A program made the position numbers and the translations under genes. Shown in pieces: positions 29,304 through 37,146 of a stretch of DNA of 62,256 nucleotides. Below the pieces are notes generated by a model. It did not search any database. It was not told the origin of the DNA and saw only the letters and a program-made list of their open reading frames with translations. The stretch spans positions 1-62,256 of the forward strand of contig JACAED010000017.1 in assembly GCA_013389025.1 (NCBI GenBank), in the 5' to 3' direction. Every line of letters starts with the position of its first letter. Position 1 is the first letter of the stretch. This DNA is from Hydrogenophilaceae bacterium (GTDB lineage Bacteria; Pseudomonadota; Gammaproteobacteria; Burkholderiales; Thiobacillaceae).

Positions 29304-29331
29304 TTAAAAAAGCGGCCTGCGGGCCGCTTCA
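29304..29331 (-). terminator. Intrinsic terminator of hsp20
   Basis: Read on the minus strand, a 7-bp GC stem (AGCGGCC / GGCCGCT, 4-nt loop) is followed by a run of six T. It lies 27 bp after the hsp20 stop and before argB. Confidence 0.85.
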
Positions 29332-29357
29332 TTGAAAATGCGAATGCACAAGGAAAC

Positions 29358-29783
29358 TTATTGCACAGTCAGCCGCTTGCTGGCGGAGACAGTCTTTTTC
29401 GGCAATACCAATTCCAGAACACCATCATTGTATTTGGCGCTGGCTGTCGCCTCGTCCACATCATTGGCAAGCGAGAAACTCCGCATTACCTTGCCATAGG
29501 TGCGCTCGCGCTTCAGCACTTTTTCGCCTTCCTTCTGCTCGGATTCGGAACGGGTTTCTGCAGAAACCGTCACGGTATTGCCGTCGATGGTGATATGAAT
29601 GTCCTCCTTTTTCACCCCGGGCAAATCGGCATGGACGGTATAAGCCTGATCATTTTCCTTTACGTCCATCTTGAACTGTGGCAATTCGCGATCCATTCGC
29701 ACGGGACGGAAAAATCCCCTGAACAGGTCGTCGAAGGGTTCGATGGCGGTTTCAAACGGGTCGTAGCGTGTCACATTGGGCAT
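29358..29783 (-). CDS. Small heat shock protein Hsp20/IbpA family
   Basis: This 141-aa alpha-crystallin-type chaperone binds unfolding proteins. The alpha-crystallin domain spans about 38-130 with the YTVHADLPGVKKEDIHITI entry and YNDGVLELVLPK near the end. The C-terminal I/L-x-I/L anchor is imperfect (RLTVQ). It is preceded by an AGGAGAG ribosome-binding site and a possible sigma-32 promoter, and is followed by its own terminator. Confidence 0.95.
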   Translation of the reverse strand: MPNVTRYDPFETAIEPFDDLFRGFFRPVRMDRELPQFKMDVKENDQAYTVHADLPGVKKEDIHITIDGNTVTVSAETRSESEQKEGEKVLKRERTYGKVMRSFSLANDVDEATASAKYNDGVLELVLPKKTVSASKRLTVQ

Positions 29784-29830
29784 CTTTCTCTCCTTTTTGG
29801 CAAATGCGGCAATAACCGCAGGTAGTATTT

Positions 29831-29858
29831 ATTTAGGTCGGCCACAGCAAAATTCAAG
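29831..29858 (-). promoter_or_regulatory. Candidate sigma-32 heat-shock promoter for hsp20
   Basis: On the minus strand, CTTGAA is followed after 15 bp by CCTAAAT, close to the sigma-32 consensus (CTTGAAA, 13-17 bp, CCCCATNT). The -35 is near perfect, the -10 partial. It lies about 50-75 bp before the hsp20 start. Confidence 0.5.
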
Positions 29859-29944
29859 AGATATCAGCATCTTTTTGAAGCGAATAATTGTCACTGTTAA
29901 ATTCCTTGAAACTGCCTACAATCTCCTTAAAAAAGGGAGGATGA

Positions 29945-30490
29945 ATGGGTGAATCCCAGAGTTGGCTTGAAGAGCATGGTGATTATCTTTTTCGCTATGC
30001 AAGACGGCGACTGATTTCCGACGAGCTGGCCGAAGACGCGGTTCAGGAAACCTTTCTGGCGGCCCTGAAGGCACGGGAGCGTTTTTCTGGAGCCAGCTCC
30101 GAGCGTACCTGGCTCACCGGCATACTCAAGCACAAGATCGTCGACATCATCCGCCACCAATATCGAGAGGTCACCGCACCGCAGGGCAGCGATCCTGATA
30201 ACGAGAATGACTGGGAAGCACTGTTTGACCAGAACGGCCACTGGGTCGAGACTTTCAGGGACTGGGGCGACCCGGCGTCCGAACTGGAACGAAGCCGCCT
30301 CCGTGAAGCACTGGATGAATGCTTCAGGCGGCTTAAGCCCAATCTGGCCCGGATATTTTCCTTAAGAGAGCTTTCCGGCCTGAGTAATGAGGAAATTTGT
30401 AAGGCGCTTGGTATCACTGCGACCAATGCCTGGGTCATGCTGCATCGCGCTCGATTGTTCCTGAGAGAATGCCTGGAAACGAGAATTTAG
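29945..30490 (+). CDS. ECF-type RNA polymerase sigma factor
   Basis: This 181-aa sigma-70 family protein has only regions 2 and 4. Region 2 is visible in HGDYLFRYARRRLISDELAE and DAVQETFLAAL (about 12-42), with the RTWLTGILKHKIVD promoter-melting part near 55-70. Region 4 ends in NEEICKALGITATNAWVMLHRARLFLREC (about 145-175), a helix-turn-helix. The start at 29945 follows GGGAGG. It is followed after 9 bp by a short zinc-binding anti-sigma-like gene and then the RiPP operon, so it probably senses a stress handled by that operon. In Caulobacter, related bufferin genes are under an ECF factor, which supports this by analogy. Confidence 0.92.
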   Translation: MGESQSWLEEHGDYLFRYARRRLISDELAEDAVQETFLAALKARERFSGASSERTWLTGILKHKIVDIIRHQYREVTAPQGSDPDNENDWEALFDQNGHWVETFRDWGDPASELERSRLREALDECFRRLKPNLARIFSLRELSGLSNEEICKALGITATNAWVMLHRARLFLRECLETRI

Positions 30491-30499
30491 GGAGCCGGT

Positions 30500-30745
30500 G
30501 TGGGGCTGATAAAAAACTGTAAGGAAACTTCGGTACTGGTGACTCAGTCACTGGATCACGGTCTGACGTTTCATGAACGTATTGCAATGAAATTGCACTT
30601 GATGATTTGCAGGAATTGCGCACGCTTCATGAAGCAGATGCATCTGCTTCGGTCTTGGCTGCGTATCGAAAATGAGGCAGAGCAGCCAGGGCTGACGGAT
30701 GAGGCCCGGCAACGCATCGCCGGAAAGTTGCGGGAAGAGGAGTAA
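30500..30745 (+). CDS. Putative zinc-finger anti-sigma factor (zf-HC2-like)
   Basis: This 81-aa cytoplasmic protein has the H-x3-C-x2-C motif of zinc-binding anti-sigma factors (LHLMICRNCARFMKQ, about 32-46) and a further Cys at residue 7. It has no membrane helix, so a direct cytoplasmic signal such as metal or thiol state may release the sigma factor. It starts at GTG 30500, 9 bp after the sigma gene, with a GGGAG site. Start and family are inferred from the motif and position. Confidence 0.75.
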   Translation: MGLIKNCKETSVLVTQSLDHGLTFHERIAMKLHLMICRNCARFMKQMHLLRSWLRIENEAEQPGLTDEARQRIAGKLREEE

Positions 30746-30763
30746 TCCTCTTTGGCATGTTTG

Positions 30764-30781
30764 GCCGCCAGGCGGCTTTTT
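30764..30781 (+). terminator. Terminator/attenuator between anti-sigma gene and bufA
   Basis: A short GC stem (GCCGC-CAG-GCGGC) is followed by TTTTT, 18 bp after the anti-sigma stop and 20 bp before the bufA start. A second small hairpin (GAGGA-GTAA-TCCTC) lies at 30737-30750 over the stop codon. It may reduce read-through, making bufA output depend on another promoter or on anti-termination. Confidence 0.6.
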
Positions 30782-30800
30782 CACTTAAAGGAGATGGAAG

Positions 30801-31184
30801 ATGGCAAGCAAGAAAAAAGCAGTAAGCGTAGCAGTGGGATCGGCATTCGTTGCTGGCATGGCCATGACGCCCATGGCCGGTGCGGCGGAAAACCCGTTTG
30901 CCATGCAAAGCCTGCAAAGCGGCTACATGGTGGCCGACATGCAGGGCAAGTGCGGCGCGGGAAAATGTGGGGCGAGCAAGTGCGGCATCGGTAAATGCGG
31001 CGCAGCGATGATGGACGAGAACAAGGATGGCAAGGTGAGCAAGGACGAATTCACCAAGCATCACGAAGCGATTTTTGCCGGCATGGACAAGAATAATGAT
31101 GGCATTCTGGATGCGGCTGAACTTGGCGGCAAAGCTGGAACTGGCAAATGCGGCGCCGGCAAGTGCGGTGGCATGAAGAAGTAA
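30801..31184 (+). CDS. Bufferin-like RiPP precursor with two EF-hands and six KCG motifs
   Basis: This 127-aa exported precursor has a signal peptide (about 1-28, cut after AGA), four cysteines at exact five-residue steps (51, 56, 61, 66; each in a KCG motif), two canonical EF-hand loops (72-83 DENKDGKVSKDE and 96-107 DKNNDGILDAAE) and a last pair of KCG cysteines (117, 122). The GKCG repeats resemble those of bufferin precursors, which DUF692/MNIO enzymes modify at cysteines to bind copper. A strong AAGGAG site precedes the ATG. The DUF692 gene follows 13 bp later. The two-EF-hand insertion between cysteine clusters suggests calcium or structural control. Modification is inferred, not seen. 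Confidence 0.85.
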   Translation: MASKKKAVSVAVGSAFVAGMAMTPMAGAAENPFAMQSLQSGYMVADMQGKCGAGKCGASKCGIGKCGAAMMDENKDGKVSKDEFTKHHEAIFAGMDKNNDGILDAAELGGKAGTGKCGAGKCGGMKK

Positions 31185-31197
31185 GTCACACCCCGTC

Positions 31198-32049
31198 ATG
31201 AAACGTTTGCCGCTTCATGGCGCGGGCCTCGGGTTTCGCAGGGAATCTCTGGACGAACTCGAAAGCCGGGTGCCCGATGTCATCGATTTCTTTGAAGTCG
31301 CGCCGGAAAACTGGATCGACATGGGCGGTATTCTCGGACGCCGTTTTCATGCCTTTGCCGAACGTTATCCGTTTGTGTGTCACGGCCTGTCGCTCTCATT
31401 GGGCGGGCCTTCCCCGCTTGATGAAATGCTGTTGCGCAAGATCAAGTCATTCATCGAGCAATATCGCGTTCCGCTCTACACGGAACATTTGTCGTACTGC
31501 TCGGATGACGGGCATCTTTATGACTTGCTGCCCATCCCGATGACGGAGGAAGCGGTCAAATACGTGGCTGCGCGCATCCGACAGACGCAGGATATTCTGG
31601 AGCGGCGCATCGCGGTCGAGAATGCCTCTTTCTATGTCAATGCGCCAATTTCAGACATGGACGAGCCCACGTTCGTTCGCGCGGTGCTGGAAGAAGCGGA
31701 TTGCGATCTGCACCTGGACGTGAACAATGTTTACGTCAACAGCGTCAATCACCGTTTCGATCCGCGCGCTTATATTGCCTCACTGCCTGCGGAACGGGTG
31801 GTTTACATGCACATGGCCGGACATTATTACGAAGCCGAGGATTTGATCATCGACACCCACGGCGCCGACGTGATCGACCCGGTGTGGGCGTTGCTGGATT
31901 TCACCTACCAGACGATCGGCGTGCGGCCGACTTTGCTGGAGCGGGACTTCAACATCCCGCCCTTGGCACATCTGGAAAAAGAAGTCGCGCAGATCGCTGT
32001 ATTGCAGCGCAAATACCAGTCAGCCCACCCCCATGCTGCCCATGCCTGA
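31198..32049 (+). CDS. DUF692 multinuclear iron oxidase (MNIO, BufB-like)
   Basis: This 283-aa TIM-barrel enzyme belongs to DUF692 (MNIO), iron enzymes such as MbnB and bufferin-modifying BufB that convert peptide cysteines to copper-binding heterocycles. Likely metal ligands are conserved: His62 (CHGLSLSLGG), Glu96-His97 (YTEHLSYCS), Glu141 (VENASFY), Asp174 and Asn176/177 (HLDVNNVYVN), His205 (YMHMAGHY), Asp219/His221 (DTHGADVIDPVW) and Glu248 (LLERDFNIP). It is full length. Its 3' end overlaps the DUF2063 gene by 17 bp. Substrate assignment to the upstream peptide comes from adjacency. Confidence 0.92.
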   Translation: MKRLPLHGAGLGFRRESLDELESRVPDVIDFFEVAPENWIDMGGILGRRFHAFAERYPFVCHGLSLSLGGPSPLDEMLLRKIKSFIEQYRVPLYTEHLSYCSDDGHLYDLLPIPMTEEAVKYVAARIRQTQDILERRIAVENASFYVNAPISDMDEPTFVRAVLEEADCDLHLDVNNVYVNSVNHRFDPRAYIASLPAERVVYMHMAGHYYEAEDLIIDTHGADVIDPVWALLDFTYQTIGVRPTLLERDFNIPPLAHLEKEVAQIAVLQRKYQSAHPHAAHA

Positions 32050-32794
32050 TCTGCCGGAATTCCAGCGCTACCAGTTCGCTTTCACGTCGCACATCCGCGA
32101 TCCGAGGCATTCCAGGCGTCCTGCAGGCGTCGAGGGGCGGCGCATGAGAATTTACAATGAGCTGCTGTACAACAATCTGGAAAGTTTTCTGCTCGCCTGT
32201 TTTCCTGTCATGCGCAAGGTATTGGGCGAGCGGCGATGGCGCCGGCTGGTGCGCGCATTCTTTTCGAGACATCGCTGCCACACGCCTTATTTCAGGCAGA
32301 TTCCCGATGAGTTCATGCAGTTTCTGCAAAATGACTGGGAAGGGGGTGAGGATTATCCCGGCTTTCTGATCGAACTTGCCCATTACGAATGGATCGAGCT
32401 GGTGCTGACGGTTTCCAACCGGGACGAGCAATTGGCAGAATATGACGCGAATGGAGATCTGATCGAAGGCCGGCCACTGCTGAACCCTGTCCTGGCGAAT
32501 CTGGCTTATCAATATCCGGTGCACCGAATCAGGCCGCGCGCTAAAGTCATCGCGACGCCTACGTTCTTGCTGGTATTCCGGGACGTTGAATTCAATATAC
32601 GTTTTATCGAGCAGAGCCATGTCGGCGCGCGCCTGCTCAATTTGCTTGAGCCAGGCAAGCTCACGGGCCGGGAAGGAGTAACCATGCTGGCGGGTGAAAT
32701 CGGGCACGGTAATCCATCCCAACTGATAGATTTCGCCAAGGGGTTTCTTGATGAATTACGGCATGCGGGCGCGGTACTGGGGACGGCACGTTGA
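32033..32794 (+). CDS. DUF2063 partner protein (BufC-like)
   Basis: This 253-aa protein has an N-terminal DUF2063 domain (about 8-100; FQRYQFAFTSHIRDP and RIYNELLYNNLESFLLACFPVM are typical). Despite the 'putative DNA-binding' label this family often carries, in MNIO clusters it is the partner protein that helps present the precursor to the DUF692 enzyme. The C-terminal half (about 130-250) is a poorly characterised second domain. It overlaps the DUF692 gene by 17 bp and is followed by a strong terminator, closing the operon. Confidence 0.88.
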   Translation: MLPMPDLPEFQRYQFAFTSHIRDPRHSRRPAGVEGRRMRIYNELLYNNLESFLLACFPVMRKVLGERRWRRLVRAFFSRHRCHTPYFRQIPDEFMQFLQNDWEGGEDYPGFLIELAHYEWIELVLTVSNRDEQLAEYDANGDLIEGRPLLNPVLANLAYQYPVHRIRPRAKVIATPTFLLVFRDVEFNIRFIEQSHVGARLLNLLEPGKLTGREGVTMLAGEIGHGNPSQLIDFAKGFLDELRHAGAVLGTAR

Positions 32795-32810
32795 CCTCAA
32801 CGAAGAATAC

Positions 32811-32838
32811 AAAAAAAGCGGGCAGCGCCCGCTTTTTT
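32811..32838. terminator. Strong bidirectional intrinsic terminator
   Basis: A 12-bp near-perfect stem (AAAAAAGCGGGC / GCCCGCTTTTTT) has a 3-nt AGC loop. It ends the bufferin-like operon on the plus strand and the cytochrome/PCuAC transcript on the minus strand. Confidence 0.9.
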
Positions 32839-32853
32839 GTTTTCTTTGGTCAA

Positions 32854-33159
32854 TTATTTTGACTTTGCAACCATGTAATCCACGGCAGCCTTCACATCAG
32901 CGTCGGCCAAGGCTGTCTGGCCGCCCTTGGCTGGCATGGCGCCCTTGCCTTTCAGCGCCGATGTGTACAGTGCCTCCTTGCCTGCTTTGATGCGATCTTT
33001 CCAGGCAGCCTTGTCGCCAAGCTTGGGCGATCCAGCCATGCCTTGAGCGTGACAAGCCATACACGCTTTTTTGTATGTGTCTTCCCCTTTGCTTCCGGCC
33101 AGGGCAGGTTGCATGGCAAGCAGGGAGGCAACAGTCATTAAACCGAACAATGTTTTCAT
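32854..33159 (-). CDS. Small periplasmic c-type cytochrome (cytochrome c5-like)
   Basis: This 101-aa monohaem cytochrome has a signal peptide (about 1-21, MKTLFGLMTVASLLAMQPALA), the haem site CMACH near residue 33-37 and a likely Met ligand in GAMPAKGG near 74. The C-terminal helix (ALADADVKAAVDYMVAKSK) is typical of cytochrome c5. The ATG at 33159 follows an AAGGAG site; a longer frame from 33219 has no support. It lies 63 bp downstream of the PCuAC gene and may share its transcript. Confidence 0.93.
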   Translation of the reverse strand: MKTLFGLMTVASLLAMQPALAGSKGEDTYKKACMACHAQGMAGSPKLGDKAAWKDRIKAGKEALYTSALKGKGAMPAKGGQTALADADVKAAVDYMVAKSK

Positions 33160-33222
33160 TCGCGACTCCTTGGGTTGAATAAAATCCGTTGAGCGTCCAG
33201 CCCAGTCATCAGCTTGCACTGA

Positions 33223-33660
33223 TTATTTTCTTGTTGCAAGCGGGTCACGCACTTCCGCGCTGACTTCATGCAACGAGGTTTTCTTGTTGGACAGAATCTT
33301 GAGCGTCAAGGGCACCTTGTCACCTGCTTTCAGCGGTTTTTTCAGGTCGATCAGCATGAGGTGCAACCCACCCGGTGCCAACTTGACGGCCTGGCCCTTG
33401 GGTAACCTGATGTAGGGAACAGGACGCATTTTCATGACGCCGTCCTGCATGGACATTTCATGCAGCTCGGTAGTGCCTGCAAACGGTGTGCTGGCGGCTA
33501 CAAGGCTTGCATCATCGCCAGGGCTGGTAATTTGAAGAAATCCGCCGACGACGGCCTGTCCCGGGGCTGGTGCGCGTACCCAGGCATCTTCAATGACAAT
33601 GTCAGCTGCCAGGGCTGGCAGGGTCAACAGGAATGATGTGATCATGGCAAAGCGTTTCAT
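33223..33660 (-). CDS. PCu(A)C periplasmic copper chaperone
   Basis: This 145-aa secreted protein (signal peptide about 1-19) carries the exact PCu(A)C copper motif H-x10-M-x21-H-x-M: His67, Met78, His100 and Met102. Such chaperones bind Cu(I) in the periplasm and deliver it to the CuA or CuB site of cytochrome oxidase, or hold it for homeostasis. Its position next to the convergent bufferin-like operon supports a local copper theme. A cytochrome c gene follows on the same strand. Confidence 0.93.
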   Translation of the reverse strand: MKRFAMITSFLLTLPALAADIVIEDAWVRAPAPGQAVVGGFLQITSPGDDASLVAASTPFAGTTELHEMSMQDGVMKMRPVPYIRLPKGQAVKLAPGGLHLMLIDLKKPLKAGDKVPLTLKILSNKKTSLHEVSAEVRDPLATRK

Positions 33661-33684
33661 GCGGGCTCCATGTGTTTCGAGAAC

Positions 33685-33709
33685 AAAAAGCCCGCCGTCA
33701 GGCGGGCTT
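33685..33709 (-). terminator. Intrinsic terminator of the alpha-solenoid gene
   Basis: On the minus strand a 9-bp stem (AAGCCCGCC / GGCGGGCTT, 4-nt loop) is followed by CTTTTTGTTC. It lies about 100 bp after the stop of the large helical-repeat gene and before the PCuAC gene. Confidence 0.85.
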
Positions 33710-33807
33710 GAACAAGAGGTGGTGGTGCATGAAGCGACTCATGCACGGTGCACATGGTGCCTGAGGCGATGCCGTGCGGCAATGTGACATGTTGTCGCAG
33801 ATGCAGA

Positions 33808-35646
33808 TCAGGCGGCGTGTTTTCGATACGGGTAGAACTCATTGCCAACCCGGTTCATGCGCGAAACATCGAACCGTGCCCTGTCTGCCCCCGTAAACTC
33901 GCTTTCGATGGCGGCGTAGGCTTCACTGGCCCAGGCGCCATCTTTCAGCTCATCGGCGATGCCTTCCACCCAGTGCAGTCTTTCCACGGGGGAAGAAAGT
34001 GTCTTGCCGCAGGCCTCATAGACCCTGCGTACCAGTGAGTTGTCGAAGCCATAACTCTTCAATCGGGTGGCCAGTTGAATGCAGCCATCGGCATTGCCAC
34101 AGGACTGGGCTGCCTGCATGAACATGCTTTCCGCACCGGCCATGTCGCCGCCATGAGCCATGATGGCGCCGATATGGGCCAGGGCGTAATGATCCCTGGC
34201 GGCCGATTTGGCGATGTTCAAAACATTGCCAGCCCAGGCGCTGTCTTTCAGATCGGACAGGATAACCTGAGCCAGCTTGGTGTAATCGTACACGCCCGAA
34301 TCGGGGTTGGCTTTAAGGCCGGCCTCACGTTGCTGAAGGTACGCCTTGGCCTTGTCGCGGCCAAAGTCCCTGTTTTTCATTTCTGCGGCCGCAGTGTGGA
34401 TCACTTCCTTGAACTGTGTGAAGTCGCCGGATTTGGCCGCCGCTTCGTCAAGCAGGCGCGACAGCCAGTTGGTGTCGTTGAGATGCTTGTCGATCGCCAG
34501 GATCAGCGGACGATAGCGCTGGAACTGATAGGCACCTTCGTTCAGCATGCTTTCAACCTTGCCCAGCAGTTTGGCGGCGTAGAACGGGTCTTCCAGATCG
34601 GCCATGACCTGGTCGGTGAGCGCGAACAGTTTCTTCGGCGTGTCGGCGAGGTCTTCCTGTTTGCCAAATTCCACATACTTGGCCTGGTTGGCGGCGCGTT
34701 TGTCGAACTTGGCCTGTACGCGCTGTACGCGGGCGGCATCGTCCGAGAAATCAGCCTTCGCGGCATCCACCACTTTCTGCATTTCGTCCAGAGAGGCCAC
34801 GGCATTTTCCGCCTGATCCATCAGTGTGGCGGCGCCGGCTGTATCCCCCGTTGCTTTCATGCCGCGCGCCAGATCGAGAAATTGCTCGGTGGCAGTCGCC
34901 AATTCACCACCTTTTTTGAGCACCGCCTGCATGAAGCCGGTTTCGCCGATGGATTTGGCGGCATCCAGCAGACTCTTGACTGCATTGAAGTCGGTAGCGC
35001 CGTCCAGCGCGCGCTGGTACAGGGCCTTGGCCTTGGCCGGTTCGCCCAGGGTCTTGGCGGTTTCGCCTGCAAGCTGGAGCAAATCACCCACGTTGGTAAG
35101 CTTGGCAGCGGCCTTTTCCAGGATGGCGCCTGCATAATCCTTGTCCATCAGATGCTCGACCGCGGCGGCGGCGAGTTTGGTGTATTCGACGGCACGGGCT
35201 ATCTTGCCTTCAGCCTTTTCATAGACTTTTTTGGCGAAGCTATTCTCGCCCAGCACCTTCATGGCCTGTCTGCCCAGTTCGATCAGCGGGTCGAGGTTGT
35301 TGGTTTCCTTCAGCGCCTTGTCGAGCGCTGCTTCTGCCCCGGCCTTGTCGCCCAGGATCTTCATTTTTGCTTCGGCGAGATACACCTGCTCCTCGCCGGA
35401 CATGCAATAGTCCTCGGCGGTTTGCAGCAATTCCTCGGCCCGCGCCTGATCACCCAACTGCTTGTACACGATGGCGACGGCAGCCAGATCCTTGGTGAAC
35501 TGGCAGTCATCCGCCACGCGGTCAACCAGTTCCTTGGCGTAAACGGCATCGGCGGGTTCCTGCAAGGCTTCCAACGCCAAAGCGGCATAATCGGCGCCGC
35601 TGCTGCAGGCAGATTCTTTGGGACTGAGGGTATCGCGTGTGGCCAT
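33808..35646 (-). CDS. Large alpha-helical repeat (TPR/solenoid-like) protein, function unknown
   Basis: This 612-aa cytoplasmic-looking protein has no signal peptide or membrane helix. From about 20 to 330 it is built of degenerate 30-36 residue helical repeats with the pattern LA-x3-LGD-x3-A-x2-LL-x2-A (for example KQLGDQARAEELLQTAEDYC and MKILGDKAGAEAALDKALK), similar to TPR units; similar repeats recur near 470-560. It is rich in Ala, Lys and Asp. The ATG at 35646 follows GGAG; an earlier in-frame start at 35673 lacks one. Likely a scaffold or protein-binding platform, but no partner can be named. It has its own terminator. Confidence 0.85.
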   Translation of the reverse strand: MATRDTLSPKESACSSGADYAALALEALQEPADAVYAKELVDRVADDCQFTKDLAAVAIVYKQLGDQARAEELLQTAEDYCMSGEEQVYLAEAKMKILGDKAGAEAALDKALKETNNLDPLIELGRQAMKVLGENSFAKKVYEKAEGKIARAVEYTKLAAAAVEHLMDKDYAGAILEKAAAKLTNVGDLLQLAGETAKTLGEPAKAKALYQRALDGATDFNAVKSLLDAAKSIGETGFMQAVLKKGGELATATEQFLDLARGMKATGDTAGAATLMDQAENAVASLDEMQKVVDAAKADFSDDAARVQRVQAKFDKRAANQAKYVEFGKQEDLADTPKKLFALTDQVMADLEDPFYAAKLLGKVESMLNEGAYQFQRYRPLILAIDKHLNDTNWLSRLLDEAAAKSGDFTQFKEVIHTAAAEMKNRDFGRDKAKAYLQQREAGLKANPDSGVYDYTKLAQVILSDLKDSAWAGNVLNIAKSAARDHYALAHIGAIMAHGGDMAGAESMFMQAAQSCGNADGCIQLATRLKSYGFDNSLVRRVYEACGKTLSSPVERLHWVEGIADELKDGAWASEAYAAIESEFTGADRARFDVSRMNRVGNEFYPYRKHAA

Positions 35647-35738
35647 GGCTAACTCCTTTTTACAAGTCCGCAAGTTTACCGCGCTCGGCAGGGGCAGCGG
35701 CTAGGAAGGTTTTATGGGTTGATAGCGTGAGTTTATTG

Positions 35739-37079
35739 TCAGAGCACATAACGGCTGAGGTCTTCGTCACCGGCCAGGGTATTCAGCCGCTCGTTGACAT
35801 AATCCGAATCGATTCTCACGGTCTGACCTTCCAGTTTTGCCGCAGTGAAGGACACTTCTTCAAGCAGGCGTTCCATGACGGTGTGCAGGCGCCTCGCGCC
35901 GATATTCTCGGTTTTTTCGTTGACCTGATGGGCGATTTCGGCAATGCGGCGGATGCCGTCCGGCGTGAATTCCAGCTTGACGCCCTCGGTTTCCAGCAAG
36001 GCCTGGTACTGACGGGTGAGACATGCGTCGGTGCTGGTAAGGATGCGTTCGAAATCCTCGACGGACAGTGATTGCAGTTCGACGCGAATCGGCAGCCGGC
36101 CCTGCAATTCCGGGATGAGGTCGGAAGGGCGCGACAGATGAAACGCGCCGCTGGCAATAAACAGGATGTGGTCGGTCTTGACCATGCCATACTTGGTCGA
36201 GACAGTGGTGCCCTCCACCAGCGGCAGCAGGTCCCGCTGCACACCCTGGCGCGAGACGTCGGCGCCGCTCGTACCCTCGCGCGCGGCAATCTTGTCCACT
36301 TCATCCAGAAAAACAATACCGTTCTGTTCCACGGATTCGATGGCGGCCAGCTTGGTTTCCTCTTCATTGACCAGTGCGGCGGCTTCTTCTTCCGTAGCCA
36401 GTCTGAGGGCTTCCTTCACTTTCAATTTGCGCGTGCGGGTGCGGCCGCCACCCAGGCCCTGGAACATGCCCTGCAATTGCTGCGACAGGTCTTCCATGCC
36501 CGGTGGCGTGAAGATTTGCATCGAGGCCGCAGGTTGGGCGAGATCGATCTCGATTTCCTTGTCATCCAGTTGGCCCTCGCGCAGCATCTTGCGGAATTTC
36601 TGCCGCGTGGCGGAATCCTCCGGCTTGGCGGGTTCCGCATCAAAACCAAAACCGCCTTGGCGCGGCGGGGGCAGCAGCGCGTTCAGAACGCGCTCTTCGG
36701 CGGCATCCTGCGCGCGTATCTGCATTTTTGCCATTTCGCGCTCGCGGATCTGTTTGATGGCGATTTCCATCAGGTCGCGGATGATGGAATCCACATCCTT
36801 GCCGACATAGCCAACCTCGGTGAATTTGGTGGCCTCGACCTTGATGAAGGGCGCATTGGCCAGCCGCGCCAGCCTGCGGGCGATTTCAGTCTTGCCTACG
36901 CCGGTGGGGCCAATCATGAGAATGTTCTTGGGCGTGATTTCGCGGCGCAAAGGCTCCTCCACGCGCGAGCGGCGCCAGCGGTTGCGCAGTGCGATGGCAA
37001 CGGCTTTCTTGGCATCCTGCTGGCCGACGATGTGCTTGTCGAGTTCGTGGACGATTTCCTGGGGGGTGAACTGTGTCAT
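35739..37079 (-). CDS. hslU: HslU, ATPase subunit of HslVU protease
   Basis: HslU is the AAA+ unfoldase that feeds proteins to the HslV peptidase. The 446-aa protein has the [21 protein letters not shown]-type N-terminus, Walker [10 protein letters not shown] near 60-68, a long intermediate domain (about 110-240), Walker [10 protein letters not shown] near 258-266 and the C-terminal SRYVL tail that inserts into HslV. It is downstream of hslV, spaced 67 bp. Confidence 0.98.
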   Translation of the reverse strand: MTQFTPQEIVHELDKHIVGQQDAKKAVAIALRNRWRRSRVEEPLRREITPKNILMIGPTGVGKTEIARRLARLANAPFIKVEATKFTEVGYVGKDVDSIIRDLMEIAIKQIREREMAKMQIRAQDAAEERVLNALLPPPRQGGFGFDAEPAKPEDSATRQKFRKMLREGQLDDKEIEIDLAQPAASMQIFTPPGMEDLSQQLQGMFQGLGGGRTRTRKLKVKEALRLATEEEAAALVNEEETKLAAIESVEQNGIVFLDEVDKIAAREGTSGADVSRQGVQRDLLPLVEGTTVSTKYGMVKTDHILFIASGAFHLSRPSDLIPELQGRLPIRVELQSLSVEDFERILTSTDACLTRQYQALLETEGVKLEFTPDGIRRIAEIAHQVNEKTENIGARRLHTVMERLLEEVSFTAAKLEGQTVRIDSDYVNERLNTLAGDEDLSRYVL

Positions 37080-37146
37080 AAAAACCTATCAACGCTAAAG
37101 CGCGAGGAATAACCAGAAAAAACTCTGCGTCTTTGCGTCGCTGTAT

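Noticed and set aside
34075-35652. Long open frame (525 codons) on the plus strand opposite the alpha-solenoid gene
   Set aside because: It mirrors an Ala/Leu/Lys-rich coding gene whose codon bias removes antisense stops. It has no RBS and no recognisable domain.
36072-37112. Open frame of 346 codons opposite hslU
   Set aside because: hslU is certain by family. The antisense product has no recognisable domain and unbalanced composition.
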